A DNA stretch of 64,000 bases from JAKACA01 sp050744865 (GTDB lineage: Bacteria; Actinomycetota; Acidimicrobiia; Acidimicrobiales; Bog-793), in contig JBOGHW010000003.1 in the NCBI GenBank assembly GCA_050744865.1, positions 118,188 through 182,187 on the forward strand. Direction: 5' to 3'. Each line of letters opens with the position of its first letter. Position 1 is the first letter of the stretch. The notes below the pieces were generated by a model, which saw only the letters and a program-made list of their open reading frames with translations, was not told the origin of the DNA and did not search any database. Positions 34,745 through 43,822 of the stretch are shown piece after piece. The position numbers were made by a program, and so were the translations under genes.

Positions 34745-36142
34745 GTCACCGGCTGGCGCGCGGCGCCCTGGTGCGCCTGCCGGCTTGTGGAGCAGCTCGA
34801 CGTAACCGGGCGAGCCGGCGTCTCCGCTCAGCCAGGCGTGCGCCTTGAAGTCGTCCGCGGGCGAGGTCACCCCGACAACGACCTCCTTCTCTACGCCCCT
34901 GCTTGCGTACCACGCCTGGCGAATGATCGCCTCTTCGAGGCAGGTTGCCCCGCTGCGCCCGAGCACGGCTCGCAGCACTCTGTCACCCTCCAAGGCGGAC
35001 AGCGAGCCTGACAGCGGCGGCGGCGAGATCGAGATGCTCCCGTCGATTCCCGCCACCGGCAATTCCCCGTGCACCCGCCGCAGTGAGCGCCTGGCCCACA
35101 CGACCAAGCGAGGCCCATGGGCCACCAAGAGATATCCTGAGGTCCGGTGGTCGGCAGACCCACCGGGACGTCGCTCTTGGACCCAGCCGCTCTCTGCAGC
35201 GCTGTGCAAAGACTCCTGCCAGCCCTTCACAGCCGCCGGGAAAGCTCTCGTGGCCTGCAGGAAGCGGAACCAGTAGGCAGAGGCGAGACCTGGTGGATGA
35301 GGCGGATGGCCTACGGGATGGGCACCCGCCCAACGCCTCATGAAGTCAACCCTCGGCACGGCCAGGCGAGGCAGAGCCGCCATACGCCGCCGCCACGTCG
35401 GAAGGGCCAACAACTCGGCGATCGCCGTCGCCCCATCCGGGACGTGACCCGAACGCATCCAGATCGACGGCGGCACGGCTGGCGAGATGCCGAGGCGAGC
35501 CACCAGCTCGGCGCCCTGCGGCCTCTTCCCCAACCCCACGACAAAGGCCGGCAGGGCGTCGCACTCGGTCGCCAGGTCTGCAGCCTTCCGCCACAGTGCA
35601 TCGCCGAAGATGCCAAGCGCACGGTCCAGGTCCAGCATCGGACGCCGGGCACGGTCGTCGGGCCAGGCGTGCAGCGCCGCGAGCAGTGCACAGCCTGCAT
35701 CTCCCGGCACCCGGACCGTTCTTCCTCCCACCCTCAGCGGTGTCGCGCCAGCGTGCACGACGTCCCAGAACACTCTCGGCCGGCCCACCCCGTGGAAGCC
35801 CCGGTGCAGGTCAACGGTCACCGGAGGGTTGCCGAGCATCCAAGCTTCTTCGTACACCTGAGCCCCGAGCCGGTGAGACGGGCCGACGGGAACCCTCCCG
35901 TATCCCAGCCCTGCCAGAGCGAAGCCCGCTTCCGCGAAGCGGTGTGGGGGCACGAGCAGGTCGATGTCGGCATAGGCGCGCCGAGAGGGATCTTCGGAGT
36001 AAAGGCGCGTGGCCATAGCCGGCCCCTTCAGCAGCACGGAAGGGATCGCCAGCTGTTCGAACCGTTCGACCACCCGGGCGGTCGCAACGTCCAAGGCCAG
36101 AGTACGAGCGACGCGAACCGTGTCCGGCCCGACAGTCGTCAC
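34724..36142 (-). CDS. Nucleotidyltransferase (PF14907-like) fused to lasso-peptide B2-like transglutaminase domain
   Basis: This 472-residue protein starts at GTG 36142 (GAGGAG about 9 nt upstream). Residues about 20-330 match the uncharacterised NTP_transf_5 family: PSVLLKGPAMATRLYSEDPS, YADIDLLVPPHRF with the paired metal Asp, and VTVDLHRGFHGV. Residues about 355-455 match B2 proteases of lasso-peptide pathways (transglutaminase-like): ATCLEEAIIRQAWYASRGVE with the Cys, VVVGVTS, and FKAHAWLSGD with the His. B2 proteins cut leader peptides, but no precursor, B1 or asparagine-synthetase-like gene is seen here. It is divergent from the Wzz/BY-kinase gene of the glycan locus, so glycan-related transfer is a second possibility. 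Confidence 0.72.
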   Translation of the reverse strand: MTTVGPDTVRVARTLALDVATARVVERFEQLAIPSVLLKGPAMATRLYSEDPSRRAYADIDLLVPPHRFAEAGFALAGLGYGRVPVGPSHRLGAQVYEEAWMLGNPPVTVDLHRGFHGVGRPRVFWDVVHAGATPLRVGGRTVRVPGDAGCALLAALHAWPDDRARRPMLDLDRALGIFGDALWRKAADLATECDALPAFVVGLGKRPQGAELVARLGISPAVPPSIWMRSGHVPDGATAIAELLALPTWRRRMAALPRLAVPRVDFMRRWAGAHPVGHPPHPPGLASAYWFRFLQATRAFPAAVKGWQESLHSAAESGWVQERRPGGSADHRTSGYLLVAHGPRLVVWARRSLRRVHGELPVAGIDGSISISPPPLSGSLSALEGDRVLRAVLGRSGATCLEEAIIRQAWYASRGVEKEVVVGVTSPADDFKAHAWLSGDAGSPGYVELLHKPAGAPGRRAPAGDSAADGG

Positions 36143-36372
36143 CGAGAGGCTCCTCGCATGCGGCTGCCCACCCAGACATCGAGGACCGCCTCCATCGCAG
36201 GCCAGCCTACTCAGCCGGCGCGGTGAGCGGGGGTTGGCTGCGAGAGGGATGGCCGCGGAGGGGGGTGTGTTTCTAGGTAGCATGTCAGCCCAGCGGTGCC
36301 AAACGTGGCAATCTGGGCGGGCGCGCGATTAGGTGACGCTCAAGATCGGAAGGGCATGACTAGGGGTCAAAT
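36143..36372. promoter_or_regulatory. Divergent intergenic region at the head of the glycan locus
   Basis: About 230 bp separate the NTase fusion from the BY-kinase gene. It contains the inverted repeat TGCCA-AACG-TGGCA at 36297-36310, a possible operator, about 65-95 bp above the kinase start. No confident -10/-35 elements are visible. Confidence 0.4.
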
Positions 36373-38112
36373 GTGCAGATCTCGGGCCGCGGGGCGGCTC
36401 AGATGAACGGCGCCATGCCCGTCGACTCAACCGAGAGGTCGCTCACCGAGTACCTAGACATCTTCCGGCGGCGCAAGTGGTGGATCATCGGTGTAGTCGT
36501 GCTCGCCGTCGGGTCGTCGATCGTGTACACCAAGCTGGAGACCAAGAAGTACACGGCCACGGCTGAGGTGCTGGCGCAAGCCCAGCCGAATTACCAGACG
36601 GGTGCTGTTCCGACGCTCGGCCAGTCTGAGCTGGCGACCTACACGGAGCTGGTCACCAGCCCCGCCGTCACCGCCCTGGCAAAAAAGCAGCTGAACGTCA
36701 ACCATCCGATCGCTCACCCGGTGGCTTCGGTCGTCAACTCGACCGACCTCATCGACATCGCATGCACGAGCCCTCATGCCGCCTTGGCCGCCAGGGTGGC
36801 AACAGCCTACGCGGACGCCTTTGCGTCCTACGAGCACACGGTCACCCAACAGACCCTCGAGACCTCGATAGCCACTGAGACCGCCGAGTACAAGAGGTTG
36901 CAGGCCGACCTGGCGACCGCCGTAGCGGCGAAGAACACCCAGCTGCAGATCCAGGACAACAGCCAACTGTCGAACACCTCGCAGGCCTTGAACCAGGACG
37001 AGGCCGAGCTTCAGAACGCCCCGAGCAGCATCTCTGTCATCGCTCCGGCGCGAGTTCCGACCATTCCGAGCTCACCCAAGAAGACACGCGACGCCCTCCT
37101 CGGACTGCTCGCAGGTGTCTTCGTAGGTCTCGGGCTGGCACTGGCGCTGGACTACGCCGACGACAGGCTGCTGACCCCCGTCGACGTGGAGAGAGTCGCC
37201 GACGGGGTGCCGGTTCTGGCTGCGGTGCCAATAGTGGCCTCCTGGAAGCGGCGCAAGGACACGCTCGTCGTGGCACTGGCCGACCCGACGTCGCCGGTGG
37301 TCGAGGCTTACTGGTCGCTCCGGGCCAGCCTCAGGTTCCTCGACCAGGAGCGCCCCATGCGATCGATCGTCGTGACAAGCCCGGCAGAGGGCGAGGGCAA
37401 GACGACGACGATCGCCAACCTCGGTGTCGTGTTGGCCAAAGGCGGCCAAAGGACTCTCGTAGTGTCCTGCGACCTGCGGCGCCCCCGTCTCGGGAACTTC
37501 TTCAAGGAGCCCATGCTGCCCGGTCTCATATCCGTCCTGCTCGGAGACGTCTCCTTGCAAGAGGCGATAGCACCGGTCGACCCCGTCCCCAACCTCTGGT
37601 TCCTAGACACGGGTCCTCTGCCACCCGATCCGCACCGGGCCCTCGTAGGCGCTGGCATGCAGGCGATCTTCGAAGAACTGAGGGATCACTTCGACATCGT
37701 TCTGATCGACAGCCCTCCGTTGCTACCCGTGGCAGACGCCCTCGCGCTAGGGCAGATCGCCGACGCGACGCTCATCCTGGCTACCTACGGACAGACTCAC
37801 AAGCGGCAGCTGCGTCACGCTCTGGAGGCTGCCAAGACGGCCCGCGTCCCGGTGGTGGGGATAATCCTGAACGAGGTCAGCCGGACGTCGCCCTACGGCT
37901 ACGCGAACTACAGCGGTTACGGCTACTCGTCGTCCGAGCGGAAGAAGGCGGCTCACAAGAAGGAACGTTCGGGCGTCCTGCCACTGGCGTCGACCCTGAA
38001 CGGCGCGCCACACGCCGGTAACGGCTCGATGGTGGCGGGTGGTGAACGAGAGACCATCGCCGCCAGCGATTCGCCATCCGGCGGTTTCTGGAGAGATGGG
38101 GACGAGTCATAG
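36373..38112 (+). CDS. Polysaccharide co-polymerase/tyrosine autokinase (Wzz + BY-kinase)
   Basis: The 579-residue protein controls chain length and export of a polysaccharide. The N-terminal Wzz part has helix 1 (about 38-55, KWWIIGVVVLAVGSSIVY) and helix 2 (about 238-256, LLGLLAGVFVGLGLALALDY). The kinase part has Walker A VTSPAEGEGKTTT, Walker A' VVSCDLRRPRLG and Walker B VLIDSPPLLPVADA. The C-terminal Tyr cluster YGYANYSGYGY is the autophosphorylation site. GTG 36373 is the longest start; ATG 36403 or ATG 36415 are possible. It heads an apparent operon running to about 48.3 kb. Confidence 0.9.
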   Translation: MQISGRGAAQMNGAMPVDSTERSLTEYLDIFRRRKWWIIGVVVLAVGSSIVYTKLETKKYTATAEVLAQAQPNYQTGAVPTLGQSELATYTELVTSPAVTALAKKQLNVNHPIAHPVASVVNSTDLIDIACTSPHAALAARVATAYADAFASYEHTVTQQTLETSIATETAEYKRLQADLATAVAAKNTQLQIQDNSQLSNTSQALNQDEAELQNAPSSISVIAPARVPTIPSSPKKTRDALLGLLAGVFVGLGLALALDYADDRLLTPVDVERVADGVPVLAAVPIVASWKRRKDTLVVALADPTSPVVEAYWSLRASLRFLDQERPMRSIVVTSPAEGEGKTTTIANLGVVLAKGGQRTLVVSCDLRRPRLGNFFKEPMLPGLISVLLGDVSLQEAIAPVDPVPNLWFLDTGPLPPDPHRALVGAGMQAIFEELRDHFDIVLIDSPPLLPVADALALGQIADATLILATYGQTHKRQLRHALEAAKTARVPVVGIILNEVSRTSPYGYANYSGYGYSSSERKKAAHKKERSGVLPLASTLNGAPHAGNGSMVAGGERETIAASDSPSGGFWRDGDES

Positions 38113-38123
38113 CTCCCAGCTCA

Positions 38124-40394
38124 GTGCTGGTAATCGGCACCGAATGGTTCGACGACCGGCCTGGTGGCCTGGCCCGCTATTTGAAGGACCTGGTGCCCGC
38201 CTTGGTCGACGAGGGCATCGACGCGGGCGCCATCGTGCTCGGCCCGGCGCTGACGGCCGGTGACCGGTTCGAGGCTGTCTCGCGGACCGACGCTTCGCTG
38301 CGGGAAAGAGTCCTGGGTGTGCACCGCGCGGCTTGTGCCCGAGCTGGCAGGACGGACGTGGTCGACGCCCACTTCGCCCTCTACGCCGCCGGGCCGCTAT
38401 TGCTCGGCCGGCTGCGGAAGACACCGTACATCGTGCACTTCCACGGGCCCTGGGCGGCCGAGAGCCGGGCGGCGGGGAACTCGAAGCTCGTAGCGGCGGC
38501 CAAGCGGGAGATCGAGCGCGCCGTCTACCGCCGAGCGAGCGCGGTTGTGGTTCTCTCGAAAGCCTTTGGCTCCATCTTGTTTGACAGCTACGGCGTCGAG
38601 AGCAGCCGGATCCACGTCATCGCTCCGGGTGTGGACGTCGAGCACTTCACTCCGGGCGACCGCCTAGCGGCGCGGGCGGCCCTCGGGTTCGGCCCCGAGA
38701 CTTTCGTGGCCGTCTGTGCGCGGCGGCTCGAGCGCCGCATGGGAGTCGACGTCCTCCTCCACGCTTGGCGAAGCGTGCAGGCGTCAGTACCCGATTCGCT
38801 ACTGCTGGTCGCCGGTCACGGCACCGAGCGAGCGAGGCTGGAAGAACTGGTTGCACAGCTTCCGCAGCCTGCAGGAGTACGCATTCTCGGCCGAGTCGAA
38901 GACGACTCCCTGCTCGCGCTCTACCAAGCGTCTGACTGCTCGGTGGTGCCGACCCGCTGGCTGGAAGGATTCGGCCTCGTCGTTCTGGAGTCGCTCGCGT
39001 GCGGGACGCCTCCAATTGTGACAGATGCCGGCGGGCTCGCCGAGGGAGTGCACGACCTCGACGCCAGCCTCGTGGTACCAGCCGGCGACGTCTCGACCCT
39101 GGCGGCGCGGCTCGTGGAGGCTGCCGGTGGCGCGCTACCGACCAGGAGCTCGTGCAGGGTGCACGCCGAGCGATTCTCCTGGCCGGACGTTGCCAGGCTC
39201 CACGCCGAGCTGCTGCACGAGGTGGCCGGAGCTGCGCCAAGCAAGGGACGGCGCCTCAGAGTCGCCTTTGTCGACCACACGGCGGTGCTGTCCGGTGGCG
39301 AGCTGGCCCTTGCCAGGCTGCTGCAGGCTCTCGACGTGGAATCCCACGTGATACTGGCCGAGGACGGGCCGCTCCGCCAGATGGTCGAGGAGGCCGGAGC
39401 CGAGGTGCACGTCCTGCCCCTCTCCGACCATGTCCGCCGTTTGCCCCGGCACCGACTTGGCGGCTCGGTGACGCGCCAAGTCGCTCAATTCGCAAGCACA
39501 GTTGCCTATGTCTTCCGCCTTCGCCGGCTCCTCAAGCGGCTACGGCCTGACATCGTGCACACCAACTCTCTCAAGGCGGCTTTTTACGGGGGGGCGGCAG
39601 GGCGCTTGGCCCGCGTCCCGGTCGTCTGGCACGTCCGCGACAGGATCGCCGACGACTACATGCCCCGTTCTGCCATCCGGCTCGTCAGGCTGGCGACAAA
39701 AGTACTGCCGTCGGCCGTGATCGCCAACTCGGCTTCGACGCTCGACACGCTCGGACGCCTCAGCGTGCCTGCGGTGGCGATCCCCAGCCCGGTCGTCATC
39801 GAGGTCGCGTCCGAGGGCCGTCCGGCTGCTGTCAGCGGGCACCCGCTGCGAGTCGGGATCGTCGGCCGCTTGGCGCCCTGGAAGGGGCAAGACTTGTTCC
39901 TGCGCGCCTTTGCCAGGGCCTTCCCGACGGGTCCGAACGAAGCCGTGATCGTGGGCTCGGCACTCTTCGGCGAGGACGACTTCGAGGCCGAGATCAAGAA
40001 CCTGGCAACCTCACTGGGGCTCGACGGGCGGGTGGAGTTCCGCGGGTTCCGCCAGGACATAGGCCATGAGCTGGAACGCATCGACCTAGCCGTGCACGCG
40101 TCGACAGTGCCGGAGCCGTTCGGGCAGGTCGTCGTCGAGGCTATGGCTGCGGGCGCTGCTGTCCTCGTAGCCGATCGGGGCGGCCCCAACGAGATCGTCG
40201 ACCACGAGGTGACAGGTCTCACCTACTCGATGGGGGACGAGGCGGCCCTGTCCGAGGCGATGGAGCGCCTAGCCGCCGACACCGGCTTGAGGCATGCGCT
40301 CGGCGAGGCCGCCCGCCAATCGGCCAAGCGATACCGGCCGGAGGTGGTGGCCACCGAAGTGCTGTCCTTGTACCGAGCGGTGCTCGGTAGATGA
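38124..40394 (+). CDS. Tandem two-domain GT4 glycosyltransferase
   Basis: The 756-residue protein contains two complete GT-B family 4 modules. Module 1 (about 1-370) starts VIGTEWFDDRPGGLARYL and has the nucleotide-binding EGFGLVVLESLACGTPPIVT. Module 2 (about 380-756) starts VAFVDHTAVLSGGELALARL and has EPFGQVVVEAMAAGAAVLVA. Each has its own Glu-x7-Glu motif, so both may be active, adding two sugars in succession. It follows the BY-kinase by 11 bp. The usual family length is about 380 residues, so this is a duplication/fusion; the modules are not close copies. Confidence 0.87.
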   Translation: MLVIGTEWFDDRPGGLARYLKDLVPALVDEGIDAGAIVLGPALTAGDRFEAVSRTDASLRERVLGVHRAACARAGRTDVVDAHFALYAAGPLLLGRLRKTPYIVHFHGPWAAESRAAGNSKLVAAAKREIERAVYRRASAVVVLSKAFGSILFDSYGVESSRIHVIAPGVDVEHFTPGDRLAARAALGFGPETFVAVCARRLERRMGVDVLLHAWRSVQASVPDSLLLVAGHGTERARLEELVAQLPQPAGVRILGRVEDDSLLALYQASDCSVVPTRWLEGFGLVVLESLACGTPPIVTDAGGLAEGVHDLDASLVVPAGDVSTLAARLVEAAGGALPTRSSCRVHAERFSWPDVARLHAELLHEVAGAAPSKGRRLRVAFVDHTAVLSGGELALARLLQALDVESHVILAEDGPLRQMVEEAGAEVHVLPLSDHVRRLPRHRLGGSVTRQVAQFASTVAYVFRLRRLLKRLRPDIVHTNSLKAAFYGGAAGRLARVPVVWHVRDRIADDYMPRSAIRLVRLATKVLPSAVIANSASTLDTLGRLSVPAVAIPSPVVIEVASEGRPAAVSGHPLRVGIVGRLAPWKGQDLFLRAFARAFPTGPNEAVIVGSALFGEDDFEAEIKNLATSLGLDGRVEFRGFRQDIGHELERIDLAVHASTVPEPFGQVVVEAMAAGAAVLVADRGGPNEIVDHEVTGLTYSMGDEAALSEAMERLAADTGLRHALGEAARQSAKRYRPEVVATEVLSLYRAVLGR

Positions 40395-40431
40395 CCGGTC
40401 GGCAGGTGACGGGCGGGGCGGTGAGGCTCGC

Positions 40432-41985
40432 ATGATCGCACTCCGTCGTCGCGCGATCGGGGGAGGGTCGGCTCGCTGGGAGCCCCGCCAGGCCATGGTG
40501 CCGGTGGCGGCTGCCCTGGCGGCGGCCGGCCTCGGGGTCGCTGTCGTCGAACCGAGCCTGGTCAGGGTGGTACTGCTGGTATCCCTCCTGGTAACCGCAT
40601 CGGGCCTGGCCCTCTGGTCGCCTACGGCGCTCCTCTACAGCCTGTCGGGTTGGCTGGTGGTGCTCGGCCTGGTGAGGCGCCTCGTCGACACGACGGCTAA
40701 CGCCACCTCTGGAGGGCTCGGCGACCCGCTCCTGCTCGTGGAACCTGGAGCGATGGTCCTGCTGACGGCCGTCGCTCTCCAAAAGGGTGCCTTCCAGGGC
40801 CGGACCCGGTTGGCGAACGCCGTCCTCCTCCTGAACGTTCTGGCGCTCGTCGAGGTCGCCAACCCGCTGCAAGGCAGCCCTCTCGTCGGCGCTGCCGGGT
40901 TGCTCTTCCTCCTGGTGCCGATGCTTGCCTTCTGGGTTGGCCGCTCGCTCGTGAACGACCGGGTTCTCCGCAATCTGCTCGTGCTCATAGCCGTCCTGGC
41001 CGTTCCGGCAGTGGTCTATGGCCTCTTCCAACAGTTGGCCGGCATGCCGAGCTGGGACCAGGCGTGGATCACCGCATACGGGTACACAGCTCTCACCGTC
41101 GGGGGCACCGTCAGGTCATTCGGGCCCTTTACATCGGCGGCGGAGTACGCCACATTCATCGCCATAGCCCTAGTGACGTGCGCAGCTGGGTTGGCTCGAC
41201 CCCGCTTCGCACTGTTGTGCCTCATAACCGGCGGGCTCCTCGGCTTCGGGCTGTTCTACGAGTCCAGCCGGGGAATCGTGGTGCTGGCGGTCCTGGCCCT
41301 GGCGGTCATGTGGGCCGCCCGCAGCAACCTCCGGCCGGGGCTGGCGCTGCTCGCGGGCGTGGCCGGCGTCGCTCTGCTGTTCCTCGTGGCTCACTCGGCC
41401 GCCTCGGCGCCCGTACCGGCGCAGGCATCGGCGGGGTCGGCCCTGGCTCAGCACCAGATCCAAGGACTTGCCAACCCTTTGAACACTCAGGACTCGACTC
41501 TCCTGCCACACGTCGGGGAGATGTTGCGAGGCTTGCGGGATACCATCACCGAGCCGTTCGGGCAAGGGTCGGGCTCGATATCACTTGCAGCGGCAAGCTT
41601 CGGTGGCAGGTCGCAGGGAACCGAGCTCGACCCCTCCAACTTCGGCGTGGCGCTCGGTCTTCCTGGCCTGCTGGCATATCTCGTAGTCGTCGCCGTAGGC
41701 ATGACCGCCGCCTATCGCCTCGCTGCCACACGCAGGCAGTGGTGGACGGCAGCAGCGCTCGGTTTGCTTGTCGTGACCTTCTTCCAATGGAGCAACGGTG
41801 GCCAGTACGCAGTGGCATGGCTGCCTTGGCTGGTTCTCGGCTGGGTGGACAGAAGCCACATGAACCTCCGCGACCAGCCGGCGGATCTCCTGTCGACTCA
41901 GCCCAGGGCAATCCAGTCCAGGCCGAGCCACGACGACAAACCGCCCGGCGGTAGCAGCGACGGAGGCAGGCACGGTGAGCGGTAA
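40432..41985 (+). CDS. O-antigen-ligase/Wzy-like polymerase (multi-TM)
   Basis: The 517-residue protein has about 11-12 hydrophobic helices, with a large external loop (about 335-430: TLLPHVGEMLRGLRDTITEP, then ASFGGRSQGTELDPSNFGVA) typical of PF04932 O-antigen ligases and polymerases. SFGPFTSAAEYATFIAIAL is the periplasmic-edge segment often seen in this family. It would polymerise or transfer lipid-linked glycan repeat units outside the membrane. ATG 40432 is used. Its 3' end overlaps the ABC transporter start by 11 bp. Confidence 0.8.
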   Translation: MIALRRRAIGGGSARWEPRQAMVPVAAALAAAGLGVAVVEPSLVRVVLLVSLLVTASGLALWSPTALLYSLSGWLVVLGLVRRLVDTTANATSGGLGDPLLLVEPGAMVLLTAVALQKGAFQGRTRLANAVLLLNVLALVEVANPLQGSPLVGAAGLLFLLVPMLAFWVGRSLVNDRVLRNLLVLIAVLAVPAVVYGLFQQLAGMPSWDQAWITAYGYTALTVGGTVRSFGPFTSAAEYATFIAIALVTCAAGLARPRFALLCLITGGLLGFGLFYESSRGIVVLAVLALAVMWAARSNLRPGLALLAGVAGVALLFLVAHSAASAPVPAQASAGSALAQHQIQGLANPLNTQDSTLLPHVGEMLRGLRDTITEPFGQGSGSISLAAASFGGRSQGTELDPSNFGVALGLPGLLAYLVVVAVGMTAAYRLAATRRQWWTAAALGLLVVTFFQWSNGGQYAVAWLPWLVLGWVDRSHMNLRDQPADLLSTQPRAIQSRPSHDDKPPGGSSDGGRHGER

Positions 41986-43801
41986 GCACCAAGCCGGCAG
42001 AGAGAGCCGAGCCAAGCCCAGTGCGATGGCACCGTCCAAGCAGGGCCCGACATGGTCACGGGCAACTGCGCTGTTCAGCGGCCGAAAGTGGCTCGTCATC
42101 AGTCTCGTGCTCGCCTCGCTCCTTGCCGGCCTGTGCGAGTCGACCGTGCTGGCGCTTGTCGCCACGGCGGCCGGCGCATTGGTCAGCGGTCACTCCAAGG
42201 TCGCCTTCGGAGTAGGTCCCCTCGAGATCGTGGCCAGAGTGGACACCCTGCTGGCAGCCGGAATGGTCGCCGCTTTGGTACGCCTGGCCCTGCAGGTCGT
42301 GCTCTCGTACCTGCCGTCTCGCATAAGCGCGGACGTGCAAGCCTCGATGCGCCTGAGGCTCTTCTCGTCGTTCAGGCGCGCTTCGTGGGCGATCCAGGCA
42401 ACCGACGGCGAGGGTGCTTTCCAGGAGCTGGCCACAAGCCAGGTCCTACAGGCGACGTCCGCCTCGATCAGCGTCACCACGGCCATCTCGTCGGGAGTAC
42501 TGCTCCTCGTTCTCGTGACGTCGGCAATCTTCGTCGGTCTCACGACGGCTCTCGTGGTGATCGCAGCCGCCTTGGGTCTGTTCTTCCTCCTCCGACCCCT
42601 CAACAAAGTCAGCCGGCGCTACGCGAGGGCCTTGTCAGCGGCCCAGGTGGGTTATGCCAGAGGGATCCACGACTCGGTCAACGTGGCAGAAGAGACGCAG
42701 GTCTTCGGCGTCGGCGGCGCCCAGGAGACCCAGCTCGGCGTTCTCGTCGAGGCAGCCAGGCGCCGATTCTTCTCCACACAGTTCATCGGGCGACTCGTAC
42801 CCGGCACCTATCAGGCGATCGTGCTGCTGCTGCTCGTCGTCGGGCTAAGCGTCGTCGACGCGACCGGGGCAGGCCATCTCTCATCGTTGGCGGCCGTTAT
42901 CTTGCTGCTCGTGCGAGCCTCGTCTTATGGTCAGCAGCTCCAGAGCGGGATCCAGTCGGTCCATTCCAGCCTCCCGTTCCTCGAGAGGCTCGACGAGGCT
43001 GGCCAGAAGTATGACTGTTCGCCCGTCACGAGAGGAGCGGGCGTACTGGAGACCATGCCCCCGATCGCCTTCGACAACGTCTCGTACTCCTACCACGCGG
43101 GGACGCCCGTCCTGCGTGGGGTCAGCTTCCGGGTCGAGCCGGGTGAGGCGATCGGAGTCGTGGGACCCTCCGGAGCAGGCAAGTCGACTTTGGTGCAGTT
43201 GCTGCTGGGGCTCCGGGTGCCTGAGTGCGGCACGTACTCGGTCGGCGATGTCCCCGCCGAACACTGGACGTTCGAGAGCTGGACGCGGGCCTTCGCCTAT
43301 GTGCCACAAGAGCCGCGCTTGCTGCAAGGCACGGTCACCGAGAACATCGCCTTCCTGCGGGAGATAGAGGAGGCAGCGGTGACCCAGGCGGCACGTTTCG
43401 CTCATGTTGACGGCGAGATAGCTACATGGGTTAACGGCTACGACACACTCGTCAGCCAGCGGGCCAACGCAGTCTCTGGTGGCCAGCGCCAGCGCCTCTG
43501 CCTCGCCAGGGCACTCGCCGGCGACCCGTTCGTGTTGATTCTGGACGAGCCCACGAGCGCCCTCGACGCGCGCTCCGAAGCCCTCGTGCAACAGTCGCTG
43601 GCAGCTATCAAGGGCCGCCTGACCTTGATCGTGGTCGCCCACCGCCTCTCGACGCTAGACCTCTGCGACCGTGTCATGGTCATGCGCGACGGTGTGATCG
43701 ACGCCTTTGCGCCCGCCGCAGAGCTGTTGAAGACGAACGACTTCTACCGCAAAGCGTCCTCGCTCTCGGACTCCAACATCTTCGAGGAGATCGCCCAGTG
43801 A
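41975..43801 (+). CDS. ABC exporter (fused permease and ATPase)
   Basis: The 608-residue half-transporter has a six-helix type-1 exporter domain (about 30-330) and an ATPase domain (about 365-590): Walker A VGPSGAGKST, Q-loop YVPQEPRLLQGTV, signature NAVSGGQRQRLCLARAL and Walker B LILDEPTSALD, then HRLST for the switch His. Context among glycosyltransferases suggests export of a lipid-linked oligosaccharide or glycan (MsbA/PglK-like). Start GTG 41975 overlaps the polymerase gene. It works as a homodimer in this family. Confidence 0.88.
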   Translation: MSGKHQAGRESRAKPSAMAPSKQGPTWSRATALFSGRKWLVISLVLASLLAGLCESTVLALVATAAGALVSGHSKVAFGVGPLEIVARVDTLLAAGMVAALVRLALQVVLSYLPSRISADVQASMRLRLFSSFRRASWAIQATDGEGAFQELATSQVLQATSASISVTTAISSGVLLLVLVTSAIFVGLTTALVVIAAALGLFFLLRPLNKVSRRYARALSAAQVGYARGIHDSVNVAEETQVFGVGGAQETQLGVLVEAARRRFFSTQFIGRLVPGTYQAIVLLLLVVGLSVVDATGAGHLSSLAAVILLLVRASSYGQQLQSGIQSVHSSLPFLERLDEAGQKYDCSPVTRGAGVLETMPPIAFDNVSYSYHAGTPVLRGVSFRVEPGEAIGVVGPSGAGKSTLVQLLLGLRVPECGTYSVGDVPAEHWTFESWTRAFAYVPQEPRLLQGTVTENIAFLREIEEAAVTQAARFAHVDGEIATWVNGYDTLVSQRANAVSGGQRQRLCLARALAGDPFVLILDEPTSALDARSEALVQQSLAAIKGRLTLIVVAHRLSTLDLCDRVMVMRDGVIDAFAPAAELLKTNDFYRKASSLSDSNIFEEIAQ

Positions 43802-43822
43802 ACAGCAGGACTGCCGCCCGGA

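Noticed and set aside
34724..36142. Complete lasso-peptide biosynthetic cluster
   Set aside because: Only a B2-like domain is seen; no precursor, PqqD-like B1, asparagine-synthetase-like cyclase or dedicated exporter was found next to it.
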